Source of the DNA: Burkholderiales bacterium
Lineage (GTDB): Bacteria; Pseudomonadota; Gammaproteobacteria; Burkholderiales; JAEUMW01
Reading direction: 5' to 3'
Length of the DNA: 10,024 bases
Assembly: GCA_016791285.1 (NCBI GenBank)
Contig: JAEUMX010000289.1
Location: 1-10,024, forward strand
The position numbers and the translations under genes are program-made. Positions 1 through 7,136 of this stretch are shown here, piece after piece. A model generated the notes under the pieces. It ran no database searches, was not told where the DNA came from, and saw only the letters and a list, made by a program, of their open reading frames with translations. Each line of letters starts with the position of its first letter. Positions within the stretch are counted from its first letter, which is position 1.

Positions 1-276
1 GGGCAGCGGGGCGCACTCGACGTCCACCACCGGGCCATGGATTTGGCAGACGGTCCCGATCTTTACGCCCAGCTCCGCGAGGCGAAGGAGCGCCTCGATC
101 TTCGCGGAGAACTGGTTGAGGCAATCACGCGAACAGAAGTAATAGGTGCTCCCGGCGTGCGTGAGCGTACCCGCTGCGCCTCCCGGGTCCACCGCCATGC
201 CGCAGACCGGATCGGTCGCCATCGCGAATCTCGGTGCGGTGCCGGGCATCCCGGCCGGTTGCTCACCTGTTGCCAT
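1..276 (-). CDS. atpD: YHS domain fused to the N-terminus of an F1 ATP synthase beta subunit (partial, runs off left edge)
   Basis: The first 92 residues are visible. Residues about 22-65 form a YHS domain, seen as DPVCGMAVDP, then HAGSTYYFCS, CLNQF and a K-IEALL tail; YHS domains are small metal-binding modules common in copper ATPases and other metal proteins. After a short linker, residues about 71-92 read IGTVCQIHGPVVDVE followed by APLP. This matches the first beta strands of F1 beta subunits (G-x-[IV]-x-x-[IV]-x-G-x-V-V-D-V). The start is the ATG at 276, 22 bp after the stop of the DUF3141 gene; the Shine-Dalgarno is weak, and in-frame ATGs at codons 10 and 19 are alternatives that would keep the YHS domain. 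The preceding PHA-type genes fit an 'alternate' (N-ATPase type) operon, in which atpD is normally the first ATPase gene. The YHS call is firm; the beta call rests on about 20 residues, and the Walker motifs lie outside the window. Confidence 0.7.
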   Translation of the reverse strand, partial: MATGEQPAGMPGTAPRFAMATDPVCGMAVDPGGAAGTLTHAGSTYYFCSRDCLNQFSAKIEALLRLAELGVKIGTVCQIHGPVVDVECAPLP

Positions 277-298
277 GATCCCGAACGCCGTGCGGCGC

Positions 299-2071
299 TC
301 AGCCCTTCCCGTAGAGCAATCGGAACGCGTGCTCGCGCATGGCGTCGCCAAGTTGGCGTTGCCTGTCGAGCCCTGCGGAGACCTGCCGGGCGGCATCGCG
401 CTCCGCGGCGAGAAACGGATTGTCGGGGCGAGCAGGCCGTCTCTGCTGGTGCACCCACTCCGCCCAGGCCGGAAGCCCGCTCATCCATGGGTTGACCCGC
501 TCGGAGAACGCGTACCGGTTCACGCGCATAGGATGCAGCCACTTGACGAGGTCTGCGCTCCACGGCGCCGCCGCCATCTTTACCCAGGGGCTGAGAAACG
601 TGGCGTAGAGCAGCTCGTTGAATTCGGACACGTCACGCGCCTTCTCGAACTGATCTCGCGGGTAATCGAAACGGATGTCCTCCACGCGCCGTCGTTCGAA
701 CGACACGGAATACTGTGGCCTGCGACAATCGGGGTCGCCGGTCGGGTTGTCGATCTTCATCTCGTACAGACCGGGCTTGAGCGCCTCCAGCTCCTCGACG
801 CTTTCCAGGATGGCCCGGTGCTCCAGCCGCGCGACGCTGGCGGAGACGAAGATGCCCAGATGACCGACGTGCTGGTTCAGCAGGTACACGATTCGTTGGC
901 CCGCATCCTCCAGGGATTGCGTCGTGGGGTACACGGCTGGAATCCAGTTCAGCGCCTGGTGGGGCGGGGTGATGATGTCACCACTGGACGCGAAGATGAC
1001 GAGCGGGTTGCGGATTCGCCTGAGGTCGGCCACGCAGCGGTCGCAGATCCGCATCTCGCCCTGCTCGAGCTTGTTGCCGACGAACAGGTTCTCCACGATG
1101 GCGACGATCTCTTCGCGACCGAGGAAATAGAAGCCGCTCCACCAGCGCTCGAAGTCGAGGAACCGCTCGCGCCCCGCGTCGACGTTTGCAAACAGCTCGT
1201 AGTACTTCCCCCACAGGCTGTGGGCGGGGTTCAGGCTTTCGAAATTCTGCACCAGCCAAGCGCCATCGAACTTCCCGTTGCCGAGGTCCGACAGGAAATG
1301 GGAAAGCCACGTTCCGCCGACCAGGCCGCCCGTGATGCGCATCGGGTTCGCGTCGGACGATCCGGCCCAATAGGAGAGCGGCGAGCCGTTGAGCACGGCG
1401 GGTCCCGCGAGACCGGTGCAGTCGGCGGCGAGAAGCGTAATCGCCCAACCGGCCTGGCAGTTGCCGTAAAGCACGGGGGCCTGGCCGCCGTGGCGCCGGC
1501 TTACTTCCTCGAAGAAGCGCCGCAACGCGTGGAGCACGTCCGCGAGCGTCTGGCCCGGGCAGGGTTGCGGGAAGAAGACCACGAAATACACCGGATGACC
1601 TTCGTGCATCGCGATCCCGACCTCGGAGTCGCGCTTGAAACCCCCGATGCCGGGACCATGTCCGGCCCGCGGATCGACCACGATCACGGGTCGCGCGGCT
1701 TCGTCGACACAGTCCTCAAGGCAGGCATCACCCACTGCCGAGATGCGGAGCAGCGCGTAGTTGGCGGGTCGCTCGAAAGTCCGGGCGTCGACGACGGTCT
1801 CGTATTCGAAGCCGAGCAGCGGCGGCAATCCCGCGGCTTCGTGCGCGAGCATGTCGTTGGCTCGTTCGCGCAGCGTGTCGGAGAAGAGTACGCTGCGCTG
1901 CCAAAAGTCGATCTGGTACTCGAGTGAGTCGTTGGCGAGGCCCATAGTTGTCCAGTTCGGAGTCGACCTATTCGCCACCGTCTCGGTCCCAATGGATTTT
2001 TGCGGCAGGGACGGCTCTTGTGTCTTCCGCGCCGAACGTGCAACGCGCAGGGCCTCGCTGGTCTTTGTCAT
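299..2071 (-). CDS. DUF3141 domain protein, PhaC-like alpha/beta-hydrolase with Cys nucleophile
   Basis: A 590-residue protein of the DUF3141 family, related to PHA synthases and found near PHA genes. Residues 51-75 (EYQIDFWQRSVLFSDTLRER) are a characteristic N-terminal segment. The alpha/beta-hydrolase core follows: VIVVDPRAGHGPGIGGF at 129-145, the nucleophile elbow GNCQAG at 203-208 with Cys205, a candidate catalytic Asp365 in ASSGDIITPP, and a candidate His404 in HVGHLG. Together these form a Cys-Asp-His set as in PHA synthases rather than the Ser of lipases. There is no signal peptide, so it is cytoplasmic, perhaps granule-associated. An earlier in-frame start exists at 2158. I prefer the ATG at 2071 because GAAGGGA lies about 6 nt upstream and the extra 29 residues overlap the preceding small ORF. 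It sits between phaC and the YHS-atpD gene with short gaps, which suggests one transcript. Its precise reaction (polymerase, depolymerase or thioesterase-like) is not known to me. Confidence 0.85.
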   Translation of the reverse strand: MTKTSEALRVARSARKTQEPSLPQKSIGTETVANRSTPNWTTMGLANDSLEYQIDFWQRSVLFSDTLRERANDMLAHEAAGLPPLLGFEYETVVDARTFERPANYALLRISAVGDACLEDCVDEAARPVIVVDPRAGHGPGIGGFKRDSEVGIAMHEGHPVYFVVFFPQPCPGQTLADVLHALRRFFEEVSRRHGGQAPVLYGNCQAGWAITLLAADCTGLAGPAVLNGSPLSYWAGSSDANPMRITGGLVGGTWLSHFLSDLGNGKFDGAWLVQNFESLNPAHSLWGKYYELFANVDAGRERFLDFERWWSGFYFLGREEIVAIVENLFVGNKLEQGEMRICDRCVADLRRIRNPLVIFASSGDIITPPHQALNWIPAVYPTTQSLEDAGQRIVYLLNQHVGHLGIFVSASVARLEHRAILESVEELEALKPGLYEMKIDNPTGDPDCRRPQYSVSFERRRVEDIRFDYPRDQFEKARDVSEFNELLYATFLSPWVKMAAAPWSADLVKWLHPMRVNRYAFSERVNPWMSGLPAWAEWVHQQRRPARPDNPFLAAERDAARQVSAGLDRQRQLGDAMREHAFRLLYGKG

Positions 2072-2108
2072 GGCATTCCCTTCGTCGTGAGCACGGAAGA
2101 GCGGACCC

Positions 2109-2222
2109 TCACCTCGAAGAGCCGCTGAGACCCTTTCCGAGAAACTCCTTCGGCCCAACCGTCCCGCTCCGGCCGGGGTCCATCGCTTCGAACACTATGA
2201 GGATGTTCTTGGCTTTCGACAC
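2109..2222 (-). CDS. Possible 37-residue small protein with an EF-hand-like loop
   Basis: After the phaC stop, the minus strand has a near-perfect Shine-Dalgarno AAGGAGGT (2231-2238), 8 nt, then GTG at 2222 opening a 37-codon frame that ends at 2109. The frame reads on through FEAMDPGRSGTVGPKEFL. Residues 15-26 resemble the 12-residue EF-hand loop: Asp at loop position 1, Ser at 5, Gly at 6, Val at 8 and Glu at 12, flanked by F-E-A-M and E-F-L. Loop position 3 is Gly instead of Asp/Asn/Ser, so calcium binding would be weak or absent. It lies 55 bp after phaC and 37 bp before the DUF3141 gene, in the same direction. Nothing known to me matches it. The strong ribosome site is the best evidence that it is translated; it could be a real microprotein or a coupling device for the next gene. 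Confidence 0.45.
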   Translation of the reverse strand: MSKAKNILIVFEAMDPGRSGTVGPKEFLGKGLSGSSR

Positions 2223-2230
2223 TTTTTTGT

Positions 2231-2238
2231 ACCTCCTT
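2231..2238 (-). promoter_or_regulatory. Strong Shine-Dalgarno before the 37-codon ORF
   Basis: AAGGAGGT on the minus strand, 8 nt before the GTG at 2222. It is the strongest ribosome-binding site in this part of the window. No other in-frame start sits at a suitable distance, so it decides the start of the small ORF. Confidence 0.55.
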
Positions 2239-2277
2239 GCTTGGGTTATTGGTTTGCCAGTCCGCAGAACAGGGTCG

Positions 2278-4161
2278 CTAGTCCTGAAATACGTATGCAC
2301 CTGGTGCCGGCCCCAGTGCCGAGAATCCTTGCTCTGGCGCCCCGATCTGCGGTGGGCGCACCCGCTCGGGCGCGGAGTGCGCGGTGAGCCAGCGCTGCCA
2401 TTCGGGCCACCAGGAGCCCTCGGTGGTGGGGACTTGTGCCGCCCACGTGTCGGCGTCGACGTACCGTTCGCCCTCGCGCTGCGTCGTCACCTGGTAGCGC
2501 CGTCGCGGATGTCCGGGCTCGCTCACCACGCCTGCATTGTGACCACCGTTGGTGAGCAGGAACGTGACCTCGGTGTCGGCAAGGAGGTGCAGCTTGTACA
2601 CCGACTTCCAGGGGGCGACATGGTCCTCCGTGGTGGCCACCGCGAAGATCGGCACGCGGATGTCGCCGATCACCACGGGGCGCCCCTCGACCTTGTAGCG
2701 ACCCTCCGCGAGATCGTTGTCGAGGAAGAGAGAGCGCAACACCTCGGAGTGCATCGCGTAGGGCGCGCGGGTCACATCGGCATTCCACGCCATCAGATCG
2801 CTCATGCCCTGGCGCTCGCCGAGCAGGTACTCGCGCATCATCTTCGACCAGATGAGATCGTTGGAGCGCAGCAACTGGAAGGCACCGGCGAACTGCGGGC
2901 CGTCGAGGTAGCCCTGGTCCCACATGATGTCTTCGATGTAGGCGACCTGGCTCTCGTCGATGAACGGGAGCAACTCGCCCGGTTCGCTGAAGTCGAGCTC
3001 CGTGGTAAAGAGCGTGAGCGTGCGGATCCGATCCTCGCCATCGCGCGCCATCGCCGCCGCGGCCGTGGTGAGCAGGATCCCGCCGAAACAATAGCCGACC
3101 GCGTGCGGCTCGACGGCTGGCACGATGGCTTCGACCACGCGCAGCGCCGCGCGCACACCGAGCCGCCGATAGTCGTCCATGCTCGAGTCCCGGTCCTCGG
3201 GGCCGGGATTTTTCCACGAGATCATGAACACCGTGTGCCCCTGCCCCACCAGATAGCGGACCATGGAGTTCTCGGGCGAGAGGTCCAGGATGTAGTACTT
3301 CATGATCGGCGCCGGTACGATGAGGATCGGCTCGGGATGGACCGCCTGCGTGGTCGGCGTGTACTGAATGAGCTCGATCAGGCGGTTGCGGAACACCACC
3401 TGGCCGGGCGTCACCGCCACGTCGCGTCCCACCGCGAAGGCCTCGGTGCCCACCGGCTTGCGGCCGGCGACCGTGCGCTCCACATCCTGGATCAGGTTGA
3501 AGAATCCGCGCATGAAGTTGAGGCCGCCGGACATCGCGGTCGCCTTCAGCACCTCGGGATTGGTCGCCACGAAATTCGACGGCGACATCACGTCCAGGAA
3601 TTGGCGCGCTATAAAGCTCACCGACTGCTCGTTCTGCGTCGACATGCCGCGGATGTGCGTGGTGGCGTTCCACCACCATTGCTGATTCAGGAGGAACCAC
3701 TGGTAGAAGAAATTGAACGGCGGCTGCTGCCAGTCCGGACTTCTGAAGCGCCTATCCTGGTGCAAAGGCTCGATGCACGGCGGCGTGCCCGGCTGCACCG
3801 CAGCCCGCGCCGACCACACGGCGAATCGAGCAGCCTTGCGCCACGCCTTCTGCGCGAGCTCGGCCTGCCTGCCCGGCGCCAGCGCCAGGTTGGCGAGCCA
3901 GTCCAGATACGCCAGGATTGCCGCGGCCGGCGACACACCGAAGGTCATGCGCCCGAGCACGGCGTGCACGAAGCGGTCGATGGTGCGCCCGCTCGCAGGA
4001 AAGGTGATCGCGTCGGTGATCTCGCGCCGCTCCTCGACAGGGATCGTCGGCGTGGGCAGTCGGGGCTCGACGCGACGCTCCCCAGGGATGTCGGCTGGAC
4101 CCGATTTCGGAACCGCCGGCGTGGCGGTCAGGGGAGCGGGTTTGGGGACGAAGTCGGGCAT
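2278..4161 (-). CDS. phaC: Poly(3-hydroxyalkanoate) synthase, class I-like
   Basis: A 627-residue PHA synthase, which polymerises (R)-3-hydroxyacyl-CoA into storage polyester at the granule surface. Residues 1-55 are a Pro-rich, low-complexity extension. The PhaC N-terminal domain follows (QPPFNFFYQWFLLNQQWWW at 146-164; SPSNFVATNPEVL at 193-205; GLNFMRGFFNL at 213-223), then the catalytic alpha/beta-hydrolase domain. The PhaC box is GYCFGG at 356-361 with nucleophile Cys358. The general-base residues are Asp513 in TTEDHVAPW and His541 in NGGHNAG; the Asp-His spacing of 28 is the same as in the Cupriavidus necator enzyme. The size fits class I (about 560-630), and no PhaE or PhaR gene is adjacent. 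The start is supported by AGGAGGT 7 nt upstream of the ATG. It leads a co-directional group with the small ORF, the DUF3141 gene and YHS-atpD. Confidence 0.95.
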   Translation of the reverse strand: MPDFVPKPAPLTATPAVPKSGPADIPGERRVEPRLPTPTIPVEERREITDAITFPASGRTIDRFVHAVLGRMTFGVSPAAAILAYLDWLANLALAPGRQAELAQKAWRKAARFAVWSARAAVQPGTPPCIEPLHQDRRFRSPDWQQPPFNFFYQWFLLNQQWWWNATTHIRGMSTQNEQSVSFIARQFLDVMSPSNFVATNPEVLKATAMSGGLNFMRGFFNLIQDVERTVAGRKPVGTEAFAVGRDVAVTPGQVVFRNRLIELIQYTPTTQAVHPEPILIVPAPIMKYYILDLSPENSMVRYLVGQGHTVFMISWKNPGPEDRDSSMDDYRRLGVRAALRVVEAIVPAVEPHAVGYCFGGILLTTAAAAMARDGEDRIRTLTLFTTELDFSEPGELLPFIDESQVAYIEDIMWDQGYLDGPQFAGAFQLLRSNDLIWSKMMREYLLGERQGMSDLMAWNADVTRAPYAMHSEVLRSLFLDNDLAEGRYKVEGRPVVIGDIRVPIFAVATTEDHVAPWKSVYKLHLLADTEVTFLLTNGGHNAGVVSEPGHPRRRYQVTTQREGERYVDADTWAAQVPTTEGSWWPEWQRWLTAHSAPERVRPPQIGAPEQGFSALGPAPGAYVFQD

Positions 4162-4182
4162 GGCCGGACCTCCTGATGAAAC

Positions 4183-4193
4183 TTCACTGTGAA
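4183..4193. repeat. 11-bp palindrome in the phaC leader
   Basis: The minus strand reads TTCACAGTGAA: two perfect 5-bp arms around one base, ending 12 nt upstream of the phaC ribosome site (AGGAGGT). It could be a small operator or a weak hairpin in the mRNA leader. The arms are short, so chance is possible. Confidence 0.3.
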
Positions 4194-4333
4194 AAATCGA
4201 TCGTGTTCCCGCGCCAGCGAGGAGTCCAATGACGCGACGCTATCGGGTCTAAGAGCGCCGCAGCGGCGATCCGTGGCTCATCTTCGCGTTCAAGCTTCCT
4301 CCTGCACTGCGATCATCCCGGCCTCGAATCCCG

Positions 4334-4435
4334 TTACACGAATTGCGTGGCTCGCGCGCGCCCGATCGACGCCTCCACGTCCGTCACGCCGTTGATCGCC
4401 GCGAGCGCGCTCCGCACTCCGGCGGCGCGCTCCAT
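4334..4435 (-). pseudogene. Possible remnant of an HMA (heavy-metal-associated) domain
   Basis: A 33-codon frame from an ATG at 4435 to a TAA at 4334 contains VRSALAAINGVTDVEAS followed by ARAT. This resembles the helix-1 to strand-2 part of HMA domains in MerP and copper ATPases (V-x-x-A-L-x-x-[IV]-x-G-V-x-x-V-x-V). The MxCxxC metal site that should precede it is absent, and the frame stops where the third strand should follow. Shifting frame just before the stop gives AIRVTGFEAGMIAVQEEA, which faintly resembles the rest of an HMA domain, so a frameshifted relic is one reading. GAGGT lies 9 nt before the ATG, so a translated short peptide cannot be excluded. The similarity is judged by eye only. 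Confidence 0.3.
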
Positions 4436-4512
4436 GATTGACGTACCTCGCGACAAGGCGGACAACTGGCTCGCCTCGCAGAAGCGGGGCTCGTATTGGC
4501 CACCACGCCGCG

Positions 4513-4866
4513 CTAGGGAGTGCAGGGCGTCTGCATGATCAGGTGGTGCTCGCCCATCATCTGATCCATCATCATGTCCATGAGCTTCTGATGCTCCGCG
4601 ATCCAGTCCTTCTGCTCCTGCATGGTCATGTCAGCGCGCGGCTTCATCGCCTGCATCTTTCCCATGGTCTCGCTCATCATCTTCATGTGCTCGCTCATGA
4701 GCCGGCGCCGCTCGGCGCCCTTCGCCGCCTCGGCCGCGGCGAGCTTCTGCTTCGCCTCCTGGGCTTGCCGAACCAACTGCTGTTGCACGATGTCGGCTGC
4801 GGCAAGGCCGACGGCTGGCATCGTAAGGATCGTGCTCAGCGCGCTGGCAATGATTTTCTGCTTCAT
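4513..4866 (-). CDS. Small exported Met/His-rich protein, possibly copper-binding
   Basis: A 117-residue protein with an N-terminal signal peptide: K2 and K4, hydrophobic core IIASALSTILTMPAVGLA, likely cleavage near residue 23. A Gln/Ala/Lys-rich, coiled-coil-like stretch follows (about 26-57). The C-terminal half is crowded with Met, including HMKMM, MGKMQAM, MDMMMDQMM and then GEHH. I count 18 Met in all, 16 of them in the last 62 residues. Such Met/His clusters are typical of periplasmic Cu(I)/Ag(I)-binding proteins, but I cannot assign a named family. Its ATG overlaps the kinase stop as ATGA, and its ribosome site (AGGAG, 9 nt upstream) lies inside the end of the kinase gene, so translation is probably coupled. 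Role as a metal buffer or an accessory to the sensor is inference from composition and context. Confidence 0.8.
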   Translation of the reverse strand: MKQKIIASALSTILTMPAVGLAAADIVQQQLVRQAQEAKQKLAAAEAAKGAERRRLMSEHMKMMSETMGKMQAMKPRADMTMQEQKDWIAEHQKLMDMMMDQMMGEHHLIMQTPCTP

Positions 4867-6404
4867 GGCTGACTACTCCTGATTCGCGGATCACAAGTTG
4901 AACGGCTTGGCACCTGCACTGGCTGCAGTTTTGCAGTCTGCAGGCGGAAACGAAAAACGGTGCCCCTGCCGGGGGCGCTTTCGACGGAAATGACGCTGCC
5001 GTGCAGCTCCACGATCCGTTTGACGATGGCGAGGCCCAGCCCTGCGCAGTCGGCCTGTCCGCCGCGGCCTTGCTCGCCGCGGAAGAAGCGATCGAAGATG
5101 TGGGGCAGACTCTCCTCTGGTATGCCGACGCCGGTGTCCGATACCTGGACGGCGACCTGTCCGCTTCGGTGGTCGAGTGTCGCCGTGATGGTGACGATGC
5201 CCCCCGAGGGCGTGTAGCGGAGTGCGTTCTCGACGAGATTTTCGAGGGCGCGTTCGACGAGAGCGCGATCTGCGTGCACGAGAGGCAGGGGTTCGGATAT
5301 CGTCGTGGCAAGCCGGATCCCCCGCTCCCCGGCTACCAAGGCGAACTTCCTGCTGATCGCCTCCGCGACCTCGGAGATCCTGAACGGCTCTGGCGATGTC
5401 TTGGCTTCCGGCGCATCGAGCTTTGCGAGCTCAAAAAGCCGGTCGACGAGCTTGCTCAGGTGGCCCGCCTCCTGGGTGGCGATCTTGCAGTACTCTCGTT
5501 GCTCTTCCGCTGTCAGGTCACGCGTCGTCGCGACGGTCTCCAGGTAACCGAGAAGGGAGGCGAGCGGAGTGCGCAGATCATGGGAAACGTTCGCGAAGAA
5601 CTCGCGCCGCGACGCATCGCTCTTCCTGAGCTCATCCAACTGCCCGACCATGCGCATGGCCATCTGGTTGAATGTCTGTCCGAGCCGCCCGACCTCGTCG
5701 CGAGCCGAGAGCCGGGCGGGCGGATCGAGCTCGGGTACCTCTCGAAACCCGTCGGCGCGGAATTTGTCCATCGCAGCCGCGAGGCGGTGCAGCGGTCGCG
5801 TCAGCAGATTCACCATCAGCCAGCCGGCGAGGATGGCGAACGCGACACCGCTCGCGATTAACCACATACCCTCCCGGATCGTATACGCAGACCTCAGGGT
5901 TGCGGCGTCAGCCTCGTGCTCCTCCCCGCGAAGGACGACATAGAGGAATCCACGCCTGCCGTCGTCGCGCGTGAGCTCGGCCACGGAGAAGATCTTCGGA
6001 CGAGCCGGATCTGCTGGATCGGTGCCGAGGACTGGCAGTCTATCCGCATCGTCCAGGAGGCGGCGGACGGGGGCGAGATCGACGCGGCGCGCCTTCACGC
6101 GCTCGGCCGCCTCGGAACTACCCACCACGACCCCGGTCTCGTCGAGCAGGTAAACCGCGATGTGCGGATTGATCTCCGTCAGCCGCGCGAGCTTCGCTGC
6201 GAGCGTGTTCGCGTCCAGGGCGCCAGCAGCTAGAGCAGTGCCATCCCCTACCAACTGACCGGCGAGCGGCTTGTTGATGCCCTGGCTGACCTGCAGGTGA
6301 TAGGTCTCGTGCGACGATCGAAGCATGACGGCGAACATGATTCCCAGTGCAACGCAAATGCCCGTGAGCAGCGCGACCAGCTTTCCCGTTAGGCTGCCAA
6401 ACAT
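4863..6404 (-). CDS. Membrane sensor histidine kinase, partner of the adjacent OmpR-type regulator
   Basis: A 513-residue inner-membrane kinase of a two-component system. Transmembrane segment 1 lies at about 9-29, a periplasmic sensor region at 30-178 and transmembrane segment 2 at about 180-201. A HAMP linker follows (about 202-260, RPLHRLAAAMDKF and DEVGRLGQTFNQM). The dimerisation/phosphoacceptor domain has His275 in FFANVSHDLRTPLASLLGYL. The ATPase domain shows the N box (ENLVENALRYTP, 388-399), G1 (DTGVGIP, 423-429), an F box (IFDRFFRG, 436-443) and G2 (GLGLAI, 455-460). The periplasmic region has no Met/His-rich copper motif that I can see, so the signal is unknown. It starts 3 nt after the regulator stop (TGAGCGATG) and ends in an ATGA overlap with the Met-rich gene, so the three genes form a tight operon. 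Confidence 0.95.
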   Translation of the reverse strand: MFGSLTGKLVALLTGICVALGIMFAVMLRSSHETYHLQVSQGINKPLAGQLVGDGTALAAGALDANTLAAKLARLTEINPHIAVYLLDETGVVVGSSEAAERVKARRVDLAPVRRLLDDADRLPVLGTDPADPARPKIFSVAELTRDDGRRGFLYVVLRGEEHEADAATLRSAYTIREGMWLIASGVAFAILAGWLMVNLLTRPLHRLAAAMDKFRADGFREVPELDPPARLSARDEVGRLGQTFNQMAMRMVGQLDELRKSDASRREFFANVSHDLRTPLASLLGYLETVATTRDLTAEEQREYCKIATQEAGHLSKLVDRLFELAKLDAPEAKTSPEPFRISEVAEAISRKFALVAGERGIRLATTISEPLPLVHADRALVERALENLVENALRYTPSGGIVTITATLDHRSGQVAVQVSDTGVGIPEESLPHIFDRFFRGEQGRGGQADCAGLGLAIVKRIVELHGSVISVESAPGRGTVFRFRLQTAKLQPVQVPSRSTCDPRIRSSQP

Positions 6405-6407
6405 CGC

Positions 6408-7136
6408 TCAGACCTGTTGGCGCTCCGGCTCGGCGAACCGGTAACCCAGACCCCATACTGTCAAAATGAACCGTGGGCGGGCAGGGTCCTCCTCGAGCTT
6501 GTTGCGCAGCCGGTTGATGTGGGACTTCACGGTATCCTCGTAGCCGGAGTAGTCGTAGCCCCATACGAGGTCGAGCAGCTGCGAGCGCGTGAAGGGTCTA
6601 CCCGGGTGCTGGGCGAAGACGAGCAGGAGGTCGAACTCCCGCACCGTCAGCGGAACCTCGGCACCGCCCAGCATCACCTTCCGGTGGGAAACGTCGATCA
6701 TCAATTCTCCGAACTGGAGAAAATCCGCGGGCCCGCCTTGTTCGTTGCCGGCAAATACGTATCGCCGCCGCAGGAGCGCCTTCACCCGAGCGACCAGCTC
6801 GGCGACGCTGAAGGGTTTGACGAGATAATCGTCCGCGCCCATATCCAGCCCCGTCACCTTGTCGGCCTCGGTCGACTTCGCGGTGAGCATCAGGATGGGT
6901 GTGAACACGCCCTTGCTCCGCAGACGGCGACAGATCTCCAAACCGTCGATCCCAGGCAGCATCACGTCGAGGATGATCAGATCGTATTTCTTCGACTCTG
7001 CCGCTGCGAGGCCCGCATAACCATCGAACGCGAGCGTCACGTCCCGCGTCACGGCCTTGACATGCAGGCGGACGAGATTCGCGATGTTCTCGTGATCTTC
7101 GATCACCAGCACCCCGTGCGTCGTGGACGGCCCCAT
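6408..7136 (-). CDS. OmpR/PhoB-family response regulator
   Basis: A 242-residue DNA-binding response regulator. The receiver domain (about 8-122) has the acidic pair Glu13-Asp14, the phosphorylation site Asp57 in IILDVMLPG, Thr85 in MLTAK and Lys107 in VKPF. The winged-helix effector domain (about 138-235) shows LTVREFDLLLVFAQHPG, the recognition helix region YEDTVKSHINRLRNKLE and the final hairpin VWGLGYRF. The frame is open further upstream to a TTG at 7223, but that adds 29 residues unlike the family, so I place the start at the ATG at 7136, where the receiver fold begins directly. The ribosome site there is weak; a strong AGGAGG further upstream serves another frame (see the leader ORF). 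It is cotranscribed with the kinase. A CGTTAC direct repeat at 7827-7843 is a candidate binding site. Confidence 0.95.
   Translation of the reverse strand: MGPSTTHGVLVIEDHENIANLVRLHVKAVTRDVTLAFDGYAGLAAAESKKYDLIILDVMLPGIDGLEICRRLRSKGVFTPILMLTAKSTEADKVTGLDMGADDYLVKPFSVAELVARVKALLRRRYVFAGNEQGGPADFLQFGELMIDVSHRKVMLGGAEVPLTVREFDLLLVFAQHPGRPFTRSQLLDLVWGYDYSGYEDTVKSHINRLRNKLEEDPARPRFILTVWGLGYRFAEPERQQV

Larger units (their letters stand above)
4162..4512. other. Intergenic region before phaC
   Basis: About 350 bp between the Met-rich gene and phaC. It should carry the phaC operon promoter, but no convincing -35/-10 pair is visible. A weak candidate on the minus strand is TTGGAC with CACGAT 18 bp further on. 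The part nearest phaC holds an 11-bp palindrome (4183-4193) and the phaC ribosome site (AGGAGGT). The far part carries a possible decayed HMA domain, listed separately. Open frames on the plus strand here have no recognisable product. Confidence 0.5.

Noticed and set aside
146..1927. Long open frame on the plus strand opposite the DUF3141 gene
   Set aside because: It is antisense to a clearly recognisable protein, its translation resembles no family, and such long shadow frames are expected in GC-rich DNA.
1948..4176. 742-codon open frame on the plus strand opposite phaC
   Set aside because: It is the complement of a gene with intact PhaC catalytic motifs; the translation is Arg/His-rich and low in family-like features.
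4189..4395. Short plus-strand frames in the gap before phaC
   Set aside because: No supportive ribosome site and no recognisable product; orientation disagrees with every other gene.
4473..4490. Hairpin after the Met-rich gene (GCCCCGC, TTCT loop, GCGAGGC on the minus strand)
   Set aside because: The stem has a C-A mismatch and no U-tract follows, so it is not a credible intrinsic terminator.
5001..5861. Plus-strand frame opposite the histidine kinase
   Set aside because: The minus strand shows every kinase box in order; the plus frame has no recognisable domain.
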